A stretch of DNA of 32,729 bases from Fibrobacter succinogenes (GTDB lineage Bacteria; Fibrobacterota; Fibrobacteria; Fibrobacterales; Fibrobacteraceae): the NCBI GenBank assembly GCA_902800345.1, contig CADCDO010000029.1:1-32729 (forward strand), read 5' to 3'. The translations under genes and the position numbers were made by a program. Below the pieces are notes generated by a model. It searched no databases and was not told the DNA's origin. It saw only the letters and a list, made by a program, of their open reading frames with translations. This document shows positions 7,265 to 15,213 of the stretch, piece by piece. Position 1 is the first letter of the stretch, and each line of letters begins with the position of its first letter.

Positions 7265-8065
7265 CTATTTCTGTAATTTTGAAAGAATGTCTTTCACTTT
7301 TTCCTCATTATTTTCAAAGAATGATGATGACATTCTCGTTGGGTTCCGTTGGAACAATTGTATTTGTTCTATCAATTTATTAAATTCAATTTTTTTTACA
7401 ATTTCTTTATAGAGTCCTAATCGATCTATTAATCTTTGCTCATCACCGTACAATACGGATACAAAAATATCAACCGAATCACGAAGTCTTTTAGGATTCT
7501 CATAAGATTCCGCCTTAGAGACAATTACACCCGCTGGACTTAACAATCGAACTTCTAATTTTTCCTGGCGACCGTCCAATAGTTGGACTTGTACAGTCTC
7601 TTTATTGTTGAAACCTTCCTCAAAAAAATATTGACTACGCAAGAGATTTATAGTCCCCCCATGATAAGAACATTCTCCATATCCACGGACTCCATAATCG
7701 TATCTGTTTTTGAATTCAACTTCTTTTTTTTCAAAGCCTTGATCACATGGATGCATCAGATCTACATTATACAAAAATTTTTGGCCATCAATTTCATATT
7801 CTTTAAGCAACTGGAAAGGATGTTTTGCACTTGGAATAAATTGCTTTTGTTTCAAGCATTCAATGATTTTTTCCCAATCACCATCATTCATTTTTTCATC
7901 ATTAAAAAGCAAATCGACATCTTTTGTTCCAGGATGGTTAATACCATTATTTTGACACGTGAAATAAGGACTCCAACCGCCAACAACAATAAAATCATTG
8001 TCATTTAAAGCATCACACACATCATATAATAAATTTTGAGAACCAATAAACATATTATTATTCAT
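7265..8065 (-). CDS. Nucleotidyltransferase-fold protein (AbiEii/MNT-like)
   Basis: This 266-residue soluble protein has the polymerase-beta-type nucleotidyltransferase signature FIVVGGWSPYF (GG at 29-30) followed by TKDVDLLF (D49 and D51 as likely metal ligands). A third acidic residue may be in YNVDLMHP near residue 100. The middle and C-terminal parts (RLLSPAGVIVSKAESY, then an RLRDSVDIF stretch) resemble the conserved helix after the catalytic core in AbiEii-like proteins. The ATG at 8065 has AGGA about 8 nt upstream. Base composition is very AT-rich. It sits between two hsdS 3' ends and upstream of the DUF3644 gene. AbiEii and MNT enzymes act as toxins or as AMP-transferring antitoxins. 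Which applies here is unknown, and no AbiEi-like regulator is adjacent. Confidence 0.7.
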   Translation of the reverse strand: MNNNMFIGSQNLLYDVCDALNDNDFIVVGGWSPYFTCQNNGINHPGTKDVDLLFNDEKMNDGDWEKIIECLKQKQFIPSAKHPFQLLKEYEIDGQKFLYNVDLMHPCDQGFEKKEVEFKNRYDYGVRGYGECSYHGGTINLLRSQYFFEEGFNNKETVQVQLLDGRQEKLEVRLLSPAGVIVSKAESYENPKRLRDSVDIFVSVLYGDEQRLIDRLGLYKEIVKKIEFNKLIEQIQLFQRNPTRMSSSFFENNEEKVKDILSKLQK

Positions 8066-8105
8066 AATTTATTCCTGTTTTGTAATTTGTTAAAAATATA
8101 GTAAT

Positions 8106-8408
8106 TTATACAACTTCCACTTGGCCGGTCATGAGGAGCGGGAGGAGGGTGTTGCGTTGGGTGGTTAAGGTTTCGATTTGTTGCGAATTTACCAATTGTT
8201 TTTTAAACAATGGTGTAACCTGCGAACTGAATCTTTTCATGGTTTCTTTATCGGGAATCGCAATTCTGCTTTGATTCAAATGATCTGTCGTAATATGCCC
8301 CATTGTTGTTTTACAGGCTTCAGTTTCAGCAAAATAGGTGTAACCCAAACGGCACAGATGGAGTGCCGCCGGGACCTGAACTCTAGTACATTCGTTAAAT
8401 CCAGCCAT
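8106..8408 (-). pseudogene. Truncated type I restriction-modification specificity subunit (hsdS), C-terminal fragment
   Basis: This is a 100-residue open frame. From about residue 25 it looks like the end of a second target-recognition domain plus the conserved C-terminal helix of HsdS: TEACKTTMGHITTDHLNQSRIAIPD, then FKKQLVNSQQIETLTTQRNTLLPLLMTG. Full HsdS proteins are about 400 residues, so roughly three quarters is missing. No hsdM or hsdR lies in the window. The first 25 codons (MAGFNECTRVQVPAAL) do not look like HsdS and may come from joined, unrelated sequence. It is probably non-functional, a recombination product or cassette boundary. Confidence 0.75.
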
Positions 8409-8609
8409 AATCGCGTAACCCTAAAACTAGTTTGCCCATGTAGGCGAATCATGTGTTAACAATATACCTTAATAATATGATTGTCAATTCTATGATTTCA
8501 GAGAAATAACGTTTTTAGGGCGAAATAGCCGTCTTTGGCGTTCTCTCCGACATTCTCTCTGACATTAAAAAGCCATTTTTGAGCAATAGAGCGTTGCGGG
8601 ACGGAATGA

Positions 8610-8744
8610 CGAACATTCTCTACGAAAAAGCAGGGACCGAACTTGCAGGCGAAAGAAGATGTCGCCCTCGCGATGCTTGCCGAAGGGGATTCTGTTGATA
8701 AAAGAGCCCCGTTCAAAACAACCAAATTTCTTACAATTCTCTAA
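8610..8744 (+). pseudogene. Possible C-terminal remnant of an Rpn/PD-(D/E)XK transposase-like nuclease
   Basis: A 44-codon open stretch without a start reads QAKEDVALAMLAEGDSVDK before diverging to a stop. That pattern (alanine/glutamate helix, then M-L-A-x-G-x-S-x-x-x-I) resembles the tail of Rpn-type recombination-promoting nucleases. The match is from memory and covers only about 20 residues, so this is tentative. Confidence 0.3.
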
Positions 8745-8831
8745 AACACTTGCACTTTGTCACAACCCTTTTTTAGGTGTGGACATTTTAGTGATTTTTG
8801 TCAACACGCAAAAGCCTAAACCACCCTATTT

Positions 8832-8860
8832 TTTCGATATTTATCTAGTTTCTATATAGA
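8832..8860 (+). promoter_or_regulatory. Candidate promoter of the GH5 gene
   Basis: TTTCGA (8832-8837) and TATAGA (8855-8860) are 17 bp apart, upstream of a ribosome site AAGGG (8866-8870) and the ATG at 8878. The -35 match is weak. This would give a very short leader of about 10 nt. Confidence 0.28.
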
Positions 8861-8877
8861 TATACAAGGGTCAATTT

Positions 8878-10764
8878 ATGAAATGTCTCAAGACTTTAAT
8901 TGCAGCATCCCTGCTTGGAACGGCTGCATTCGCGGCTCCCGGCCTCACGGTGAAAGGGACCGATCTCCAGTACAACGGCAAGAAGATTTTCTTTTCGGGC
9001 ACGAACCTCGCCTGGAGTGACTACAACTCCGACGTGGGCGCAAGTCCGCTCGACGAAAACGCATGGCGCAAAGCCGTCGAGGGCACGCGTGCCGCGGGTG
9101 GCAACGCAATTCGCTGGTGGCTTTTCAACAACATGAGCCAAAGCCCGACCATTGACGAAACGACGCATTTGGTCACAGGCCCGAAGGAAAACACCATCGC
9201 GAACATGAAAAAAGCATTGGACATCGCCGAAGAATACGGCGTGATGGTTTCCATGTGCCTTTTCAGCCACAACTTGATGGAACCGAACCAGTGGGGTCTT
9301 TACAACGAAAAGCTCGACATCACCGCAAACGAAAAGCTTTTCGAAGACGAAGGAACCAAGGCATTTATAGACAACGTTCTGATTCCAGTCGTGAAGGCGA
9401 TAGGCAATCACAAGGCGCTCATGACTTGGGAAGTTTTTAACGAGCCCGAGGGCATGACAACAGAATGCAGCGGCTGGACAACAAAGAAGATGGCGCTTGC
9501 CAAGATCCAGAAGTTTACGAACAAGGTTGCAGCGGCGATTCACACGACGAACCCGGAACTTCTCGTTTCGACGGGTAGCGTGAACATCCAGTATCAGAAG
9601 CACTGGAACGACGCGGCGCTTATCGCTGCGGGTGGCGAGGCGAAGGGTACGCTTGACTTTTTCCAGACGCACTACTATCCGTATTGGCAAAACGATGCGG
9701 TGAGTCCGTTCGTGAATACGGCAGCCCAGATGGCAACCAAGTACAGCTATGACAACAAGCCGATGATTATTGGCGAATTTCCGGCAAGCGGTTGGAAGGG
9801 CGATACGTATCGCTCGAATTTTGCAGCAAAGACGGAAATTTCGACGGAAGAATGCTACCGCAAGGCGTTTGACGGCGGTTATGCGGGTGCTCTCGCCTGG
9901 CAGTATATTGGCGACAAGACCGAAGCGAATTTCGGTGGTTACAGCTACACGATTGATCCGGCGCTCAAGGCAATGACGGCTCTCGCCGCAAAAGAAGAAG
10001 CAAGCATCAAGATCAAGGACGTGAACATTGAAGGTGGCAACGGTGGAAACGGCATGATGGCCGTGACTTACGGCGGGGACAACGCCCAGGTGGAATACCA
10101 GAACAAGGGCGGCTGGGACCTTTCCTCCGCAACGACGTTTACGTGGACTGCCAAAAACAACGGCACATCCGACGCAGACCTTTACCTTATCTTCAAGCTC
10201 ACTGATGATTGGACATGGACAGAAACGAGCGGCAGCTGCAAGGTTCCCGCCGGCGAAAAAGTCACTTGCTCCATTGACATTTCGGAACATGCCGACCGCA
10301 ATAAGACGCTCAGCATCACGTTTGCGAACTATGCCGCGGGCTACACGGGCACCATCATTTACGATGACATCAAGGCTGGCGCCACGACGCTTTTCGACTT
10401 CAACAAGGACAAGTACGATGCTTTCAAGCGCGGCTACGAGAATACCGAAGAAATGATTCCCGAAATCAAAATCGTATTCGACGAGAACTACACCTCGGGA
10501 AAAACCAGTTTGGCTAAAGGCAAAGTCGCAGCGGCTTCCAAGTTCAGCATTAACGGCAACAAGATCATGTTCAGCACAAACGCCCAAGGACAAGTCAGCG
10601 TCGATGTGTTCGGCATGAACGGTAGAATCGTTGCGACACTTTTCAATGGCAAACTCGGAGCCGGCAGTTACATGTTCAGTCTCGCGGATATGCCGAAAGG
10701 CCAGTACATCGTCCGCATGAAGGGTGCCGGAAACATCATGACGCAGCCTGTAAATATCAAGTAA
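8878..10764 (+). CDS. Secreted GH5 glycoside hydrolase (probable endo-beta-mannanase) with beta-sandwich module and C-terminal sorting-type domain
   Basis: A signal peptide (residues 1-19, cut near AFA-AP) precedes a GH5 barrel (about 22-375). The acid/base is in TWEVFNEP (E189) and the nucleophile in MIIGEFP (E300). R79 and the HYYPYW stretch (265-270) fit clan GH-A active sites. A second module (about 383-510, WDLSSATTFTWTAKN... IIYDDI) looks like a carbohydrate-binding beta-sandwich. The last 75 or so residues (SINGNKIMFSTNAQGQ ... KGQYIVRMKG) resemble Por/type IX-style C-terminal sorting domains common in Fibrobacter hydrolases. AAGGG lies 7 nt before the ATG. The gene is monocistronic, with a terminator 23 bp downstream. 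Mannanase is favoured because of the adjacent GH26 gene, but other beta-1,4-glucan activities cannot be excluded from sequence. Confidence 0.9.
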   Translation: MKCLKTLIAASLLGTAAFAAPGLTVKGTDLQYNGKKIFFSGTNLAWSDYNSDVGASPLDENAWRKAVEGTRAAGGNAIRWWLFNNMSQSPTIDETTHLVTGPKENTIANMKKALDIAEEYGVMVSMCLFSHNLMEPNQWGLYNEKLDITANEKLFEDEGTKAFIDNVLIPVVKAIGNHKALMTWEVFNEPEGMTTECSGWTTKKMALAKIQKFTNKVAAAIHTTNPELLVSTGSVNIQYQKHWNDAALIAAGGEAKGTLDFFQTHYYPYWQNDAVSPFVNTAAQMATKYSYDNKPMIIGEFPASGWKGDTYRSNFAAKTEISTEECYRKAFDGGYAGALAWQYIGDKTEANFGGYSYTIDPALKAMTALAAKEEASIKIKDVNIEGGNGGNGMMAVTYGGDNAQVEYQNKGGWDLSSATTFTWTAKNNGTSDADLYLIFKLTDDWTWTETSGSCKVPAGEKVTCSIDISEHADRNKTLSITFANYAAGYTGTIIYDDIKAGATTLFDFNKDKYDAFKRGYENTEEMIPEIKIVFDENYTSGKTSLAKGKVAAASKFSINGNKIMFSTNAQGQVSVDVFGMNGRIVATLFNGKLGAGSYMFSLADMPKGQYIVRMKGAGNIMTQPVNIK

Positions 10765-10786
10765 AAAAACTAGCCACAAAGCAACA

Positions 10787-10815
10787 AGAGTCTCGAACAT
10801 TCGAGGCTCTTTTTA
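10787..10815 (+). terminator. Rho-independent terminator of the GH5 gene
   Basis: An 11-bp stem with one G-T wobble (AGAGTCTCGAA at 10787-10797, TTCGAGGCTCT at 10800-10810), a two-base loop and a run of T follow the GH5 stop by 23 bp. Confidence 0.88.
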
Positions 10816-10901
10816 TAAAAAACATTTTTTCACAACGATAGAGGCGAAAGTTCTTTGATTTTAAACCGCTAGAATATAAATTTACCCTATAGGTTCATGG
10901 A

Positions 10902-12359
10902 ATGTTTATGAAGATTTTTAACTACACTCATTACGCTGCCGTAGCCGCAGTCGCGGCGTTTGCAACCACAGCGTTTGCAGAGAGCACCCCCATTCGCATC
11001 GAAGCCGAAAACGCTGTCCCCGCCGACGATCACAAGGTCGTCGTTAGCGAAAACGCCAAATCATCCGGCGGAAAGTTCGTCGAAATGAAAGACGGCAACT
11101 TGGAATTCAAAGTTACCGTGCCAACCGCGGGCTATTACACGCTTTGGACAACATATCAACTGCCGACAGAATCGGGAAGCAAAATTCAAAATTTGACCGT
11201 CAACGGCGTTTCTGCCGGGCAAATTTCCTTCGGCATTTCCGACGATTTCAAGACCATCAAGGGCGCAGGCAAAATCAAGCTCAGCGCTGGCGAAAACACG
11301 ATCGGGATTGTCCACAGCTGGGGCTGGGTCAACATCGACTACATCGAACTCACAGAATACGAAGCATCCCCATGGAACATTTCTAAAAATCTCGTCACAC
11401 CGGAGCCGACAGAAAGCGCACAAAAGCTCTACAATTTTTTGCACACCAACTTTGGCAAGCATGTGATTAGCGGCGTCATGACAAATCGCACCATGGAAAA
11501 CGATGGCAAATACACTCCGCAAACCTATGAAACGCAGGAAGAACTCAAGTACATCCATGATGCCAGCGGCAAGAACGTGGTTCTCGTGGGTTTTGACTTT
11601 TTGCACGCGACCGGCAAAAATTCTGACCAGCAATGGCATCAGGGTTACACCCATGCCTCGCTCGAAATGGCAAAGACCGTCTGGAACGCTGGCGGCATTC
11701 CGGCGTTCAACTGGCACTGGAAAGACCCCACCAAAGAAGTCGAAGCATTCTATACAAAGTCTAGCGGCAACACACCCTATACGGAATTCAGCATCAACAA
11801 GGCGTATGACGAAACCTCTGGCAAATGGAAAACCGATAGCGACGCCTACAAGGCCATCGTTCGCGACATGAACATCGTCGCCGATTCGCTGTTGAGACTG
11901 CAAAAAGAAGGTGTCGCCCTTATTTGGCGCCCGCTCCACGAAGCAAGCGGCAAATGGTTCTGGTGGGGAACCGACGGCGCCAAGCCCTGCGTTGCTTTGT
12001 ACAAACTCATGTTCGATATTTTCGTAAACCAAAAAGGACTCCACAATTTAATTTGGGTGTGGACAACCGACGAAGCAATCGATGCTCTCGACTGGTACCC
12101 GGGCGATGAATATGTGGATGTCGTAGGCCGCGACTACTATTACTACCCGCGCGAGGCCAACCATTCGAGCCTCGTGGGGAGTTTTGAAACCGTCAAGGAA
12201 ATGTTCGGCGGCAAGAAAATCGTGACGCTGAGCGAAAACGGCTCTGTGCCCTACCCCAACGAGATGAAGGCCGATGGAGCGAACTGGAGCTGGTTCATGC
12301 CGTGGTACGGCGACTACGCGATGGAAGGTTGGGCAAACGACAACAACAAGGAATCGTAG
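10902..12359 (+). CDS. Secreted CBM35-GH26 beta-mannanase, truncated by an in-frame TAG
   Basis: After a signal peptide (1-26) comes a CBM35-like module (about 30-155, IRIEAENAV ... GWVNIDYIELTE), then a GH26 catalytic domain (about 165 onward). Acid/base E347 is in IWRPLHEASG and nucleophile E445 is in VTLSENGS. W353-W355 and the WYPGDEYVDVVGRDYY stretch fit the mannanase subsite region. The frame stops at TAG (12357-12359) after NDNNKES, yet the same frame continues with KTVMNNEYTLTLEDMPGW, the normal end of a GH26 barrel. TAG is one base from TGG, and Trp is expected there in such enzymes. The product therefore lacks its final barrel helix and sorting domain and is probably unstable or not correctly exported. 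Start may be ATG 10902 or 10908. Confidence 0.85.
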   Translation: MFMKIFNYTHYAAVAAVAAFATTAFAESTPIRIEAENAVPADDHKVVVSENAKSSGGKFVEMKDGNLEFKVTVPTAGYYTLWTTYQLPTESGSKIQNLTVNGVSAGQISFGISDDFKTIKGAGKIKLSAGENTIGIVHSWGWVNIDYIELTEYEASPWNISKNLVTPEPTESAQKLYNFLHTNFGKHVISGVMTNRTMENDGKYTPQTYETQEELKYIHDASGKNVVLVGFDFLHATGKNSDQQWHQGYTHASLEMAKTVWNAGGIPAFNWHWKDPTKEVEAFYTKSSGNTPYTEFSINKAYDETSGKWKTDSDAYKAIVRDMNIVADSLLRLQKEGVALIWRPLHEASGKWFWWGTDGAKPCVALYKLMFDIFVNQKGLHNLIWVWTTDEAIDALDWYPGDEYVDVVGRDYYYYPREANHSSLVGSFETVKEMFGGKKIVTLSENGSVPYPNEMKADGANWSWFMPWYGDYAMEGWANDNNKES

Positions 12360-12707
12360 AAAACCGTGATGAACAACGAATATACCTTGACGCTCGAAGA
12401 TATGCCCGGCTGGGACAAATACAAAATCGATGAACAGCACACGACAGGAATCCAAGGAAAATCGTCTGTAGCATCACACATGGCAAGTGTATCCGTCATC
12501 AAAAAAAATCTGCAGATTAACCTCCCCGGATCAGAATGCGCGAACGTCAGAATTTTCGATATGAAAGGTCATCAAGTGATAAATCGCACAATCAGAGCCA
12601 ATAATGAAAGTATCAACATGGAGGCCCTCGCTTCGGGATTATACATTGTAAAAATACAAGGTCAAAATTTTACACAAAGCATAAAGTTTCACGTCAAATT
12701 GAAATAA
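12360..12707 (+). pseudogene. Severed C-terminal part of the GH26 mannanase
   Basis: This is the continuation, in the same frame, of the GH26 gene beyond the TAG at 12357-12359. It encodes the last GH26 helix (MNNEYTLTLEDMPGWDKY), a short linker, and an approximately 75-residue C-terminal beta domain (VRIFDMKGHQVINRT ... ASGLYIVKIQG) like that of the GH5 protein. An ATG at 12366 exists, but there is no ribosome site or signal peptide, so it is not a separate gene. Readthrough would give a protein of about 601 residues. Confidence 0.8.
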
Positions 12708-12744
12708 CAAGCCTAAAACATTGCGTGTCGATACATGTATTCTA

Positions 12745-12774
12745 AAAAAAAGGTTCGTTTTTGAACCTTTTTTC
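12745..12774 (+). terminator. Rho-independent terminator after the GH26 gene
   Basis: A perfect inverted repeat (AAAAAAGGTTC at 12746-12756, GAACCTTTTTT at 12763-12773) with a 6-base loop lies 38 bp after the GH26 frame ends and just before the GH57 gene. Confidence 0.88.
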
Positions 12775-12786
12775 TATTTTTACGGT

Positions 12787-15213
12787 ATGACCGAAAAGAA
12801 CCCCCTCTATTTTACTATTCACGGACATTTTTATCAACCGCCTCGCGAAAACCCCTGGACCGGTGTTATCGAGAACCAGCCCAGCGCACGCCCGTTCCAC
12901 GACTGGAACGACAGAATTGCAAGCGAGTGCTACAGCCCGAATTCCGCTAGCCGTATTTTGAATTCCAACGGCAAAATTGCCGACATCGTCAACAATTACG
13001 ATTTTATGAGTTTCAACATCGGACCCACGCTGATGGGCTGGATCCGAACAAACACGCCCGACACATACAAACGCATTCAAGAAGCCGATAAACGAAGCCA
13101 AGAACGTCTAAACGGTCACGGCAACGCCATTGCACAAGTCTATAACCACATCATCATGCCGCTCGCCAGCACTCAGGACAAGCGCACGCAAATCCGCTGG
13201 GGCATCGAAGATTTCAAGTTTCATTTCGGACGCATGCCCGAAGCCATGTGGCTTGCCGAAACGGCCATCAATTTCGAAACTGTCGTCGAGCTTATCAGAG
13301 CGGGCATCAAGTTTACCATACTCTCGCCCACACAGGCCGAAAAGTTCTGCAAATTCGGCGAAAAAAAATGGACCGATTGCAGCAACACGAACATCGATAC
13401 AACACGTCCGTACCGCATTTACCCGCGCGACAATAAAGGGAACTTGGTCTGCGACGGCTATCTGGACGTGTTCTTCTACAACCCTTGGCTTTCGAGCGCC
13501 GTTGGATTCGAACATTTGCTCCGCGATGCCAGCACGTTTGGAAACCGCATCAAAAGCGCCTGGGACGCCAATCGCAGCGATCCGCAACTCGTGAGCATCG
13601 GCACTGACGGTGAATCCTACGGTCATCACGAACCGTTCGGCGACATGTGCGCCGCCTGGCTTTACAACAAATTCGCCCCACAGAACAACATGGTTCCAGT
13701 CAACTACGGCTGGTTCCTCGAAAAATTCCCGCCCAAACACGAAGTCGTTCTCAAGAACTTCTACGGTGAAGGCTGCGCCTGGAGCTGCGCTCACGGAGTC
13801 GGACGTTGGTACAGGGACTGCGGATGCTCCACCGGCGGTGGCGCCAACTGGAACCAAAAATGGCGTGGCCCGCTCCGCGATGCATTCAACCACCTCAAGG
13901 AAGTTGCGGACAACATATTCGTTCGTGAATTCGAGAAAATTTCAAAAATAGACCCGTGGGAAGCACGCAACAACTACATCAAAGTGATCATTGCGCCCGA
14001 AGACGGTGAACGCAAGATTGAGTTTTTTAAGAACACGCTCAAGAATCCCGAAAAACAGGAAGACCGTTCCAAGGCCATCAGGCTTCTTGAAATCCAAAAA
14101 TTCTGTCTGTTCAGCTATACAAGCTGCGGATGGTTCTTCAATGACATCGAAGGGCTCGAACCGGTGCAAAACATGCGCTACGCCCTCCGTGCCATGCAAC
14201 TCTTGAAGCCTTTCCTCCCGATGGGCGACAACCTCAAGAGCGAAGTTCTGTATATTCTCGCACGCGCCACAAGCAATGAGCACAAGTGGAACGGAGCCGA
14301 AGTTTTCACGAAGTATGCCGAAGAGAACGTGCCGTCCGTCATCAAGCAAATGGCAGAACGCGCCACCATTTATCACCTTGAACTCGAAGACGACTACCTC
14401 AACAAAGACACGAGAATCACCGCGACAAAGATTGCATCGCGTCGGCGCCAAACTCTAGTGCGTACATCGTACGAAGACGATGACCTCGGAGAATCCTGCG
14501 TCACGACAAACCTCGTCATCACAGACCAGCTCAGTCGTGTGAACATCGTCGTCATGATGGGCGAAGAAAAGGACAGTGGACTTACATTTGTCAGTGATCC
14601 GAATATGACGACGGAACAGTTACACAAGCTCTACCCGACTGCATATGTTGTCCGCATGAGCAATCTTGCAAGCGATTCCCTGAAGCGAATCAATCAGCTT
14701 TCGACACAGAAACATCTCGTCAACATCACAAAATCCTTCTCGGGCTTCGCCTTGAATCACGGCATTTCCATCGACAGCCTTGCCGATCCGGACCACACCT
14801 TGCCGGACACCATGAGAAAGATTCTCACAGTCGAAATCAATGCACGAATCCATCACGCAGCATTGGAACTTCTGAACGAACACCATAAGGCGACCATCAA
14901 GGAAATTCACGAACTCATCGACGAAGCGACTGCGCTCAATACAAAATTCAGCTTTGGCGGACTTGGGCACATGTTCTTCCACAAGCTCACCATGCTTATC
15001 GACGAAGTTTCCAAGAAATTCGACGAAAAGACTTTGAAATACATCACGGACCTCATCACAGTCGCCGACTGGCTAAAACTATTCATCAACAAGACCTCTC
15101 TCGAAAACCATGTTTTTGGCATATACAAGCAGTACCGCAAGGAACCTAAAGGAAAGTTTGCGGCCCTCAAGCCAATGTTCCAGTGGCTAAACTTCGAGGT
15201 GTTTGATGTATAA
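12787..15213 (+). CDS. GH57-family glycoside hydrolase with DUF3536 (alpha-amylase/alpha-glucan type)
   Basis: This 808-residue cytoplasmic protein has no signal peptide. The N-terminal half is a GH57 deacetylase-like barrel: HGHFYQPPRENPW (12-24), MWLAETA, and SIGTDGESYGHHEP with E276 as probable nucleophile. After FYGEGCAWSCAHGVGRW and DCGCSTGGG (a conserved Cys-rich loop) comes the helical DUF3536 region. COG1449 proteins of this form are annotated as alpha-amylase or branching-type enzymes of glycogen or maltodextrin metabolism. The exact reaction of this subgroup is not something I can state. The ATG at 12787 is chosen over a frame extension to 12721 because the GH26 terminator occupies that interval. 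Its last 8 nt overlap the start of hpt. Confidence 0.87.
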   Translation: MTEKNPLYFTIHGHFYQPPRENPWTGVIENQPSARPFHDWNDRIASECYSPNSASRILNSNGKIADIVNNYDFMSFNIGPTLMGWIRTNTPDTYKRIQEADKRSQERLNGHGNAIAQVYNHIIMPLASTQDKRTQIRWGIEDFKFHFGRMPEAMWLAETAINFETVVELIRAGIKFTILSPTQAEKFCKFGEKKWTDCSNTNIDTTRPYRIYPRDNKGNLVCDGYLDVFFYNPWLSSAVGFEHLLRDASTFGNRIKSAWDANRSDPQLVSIGTDGESYGHHEPFGDMCAAWLYNKFAPQNNMVPVNYGWFLEKFPPKHEVVLKNFYGEGCAWSCAHGVGRWYRDCGCSTGGGANWNQKWRGPLRDAFNHLKEVADNIFVREFEKISKIDPWEARNNYIKVIIAPEDGERKIEFFKNTLKNPEKQEDRSKAIRLLEIQKFCLFSYTSCGWFFNDIEGLEPVQNMRYALRAMQLLKPFLPMGDNLKSEVLYILARATSNEHKWNGAEVFTKYAEENVPSVIKQMAERATIYHLELEDDYLNKDTRITATKIASRRRQTLVRTSYEDDDLGESCVTTNLVITDQLSRVNIVVMMGEEKDSGLTFVSDPNMTTEQLHKLYPTAYVVRMSNLASDSLKRINQLSTQKHLVNITKSFSGFALNHGISIDSLADPDHTLPDTMRKILTVEINARIHHAALELLNEHHKATIKEIHELIDEATALNTKFSFGGLGHMFFHKLTMLIDEVSKKFDEKTLKYITDLITVADWLKLFINKTSLENHVFGIYKQYRKEPKGKFAALKPMFQWLNFEVFDV

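Larger units (their letters stand above)
8409..8877. other. 469-bp gap at the island border, no intact gene
   Basis: No convincing intact gene is visible. It contains short imperfect repeats (CATTCTCTCC / CATTCTCTCT near 8545-8570) that read N-V-R-E-N-V-G-E-N on the minus strand, similar in style to AlbA_2 linker repeats. It also contains a possible Rpn-type remnant (8610-8744) and the AT-rich leader of the GH5 gene. Composition shifts from AT-rich island to more GC-balanced sequence after it. Confidence 0.5.

Noticed and set aside
8340..8400. tRNA-like 3' end (GTTCAGGTCC ... CTCCA) within the hsdS fragment
   Set aside because: The T-loop lacks the invariant A58, the arm does not form a 5-bp stem and no matching acceptor or anticodon arms lie upstream.
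8896..10800. 634-codon open frame antisense to the GH5 gene
   Set aside because: It mirrors the codon bias of the GH5 gene, has no recognisable domains, no ribosome site and covers a gene with clear catalytic motifs.
12366..12707. Independent small gene after the GH26 stop
   Set aside because: It is in the same frame as GH26, continues its fold, and has no ribosome site or signal peptide of its own.
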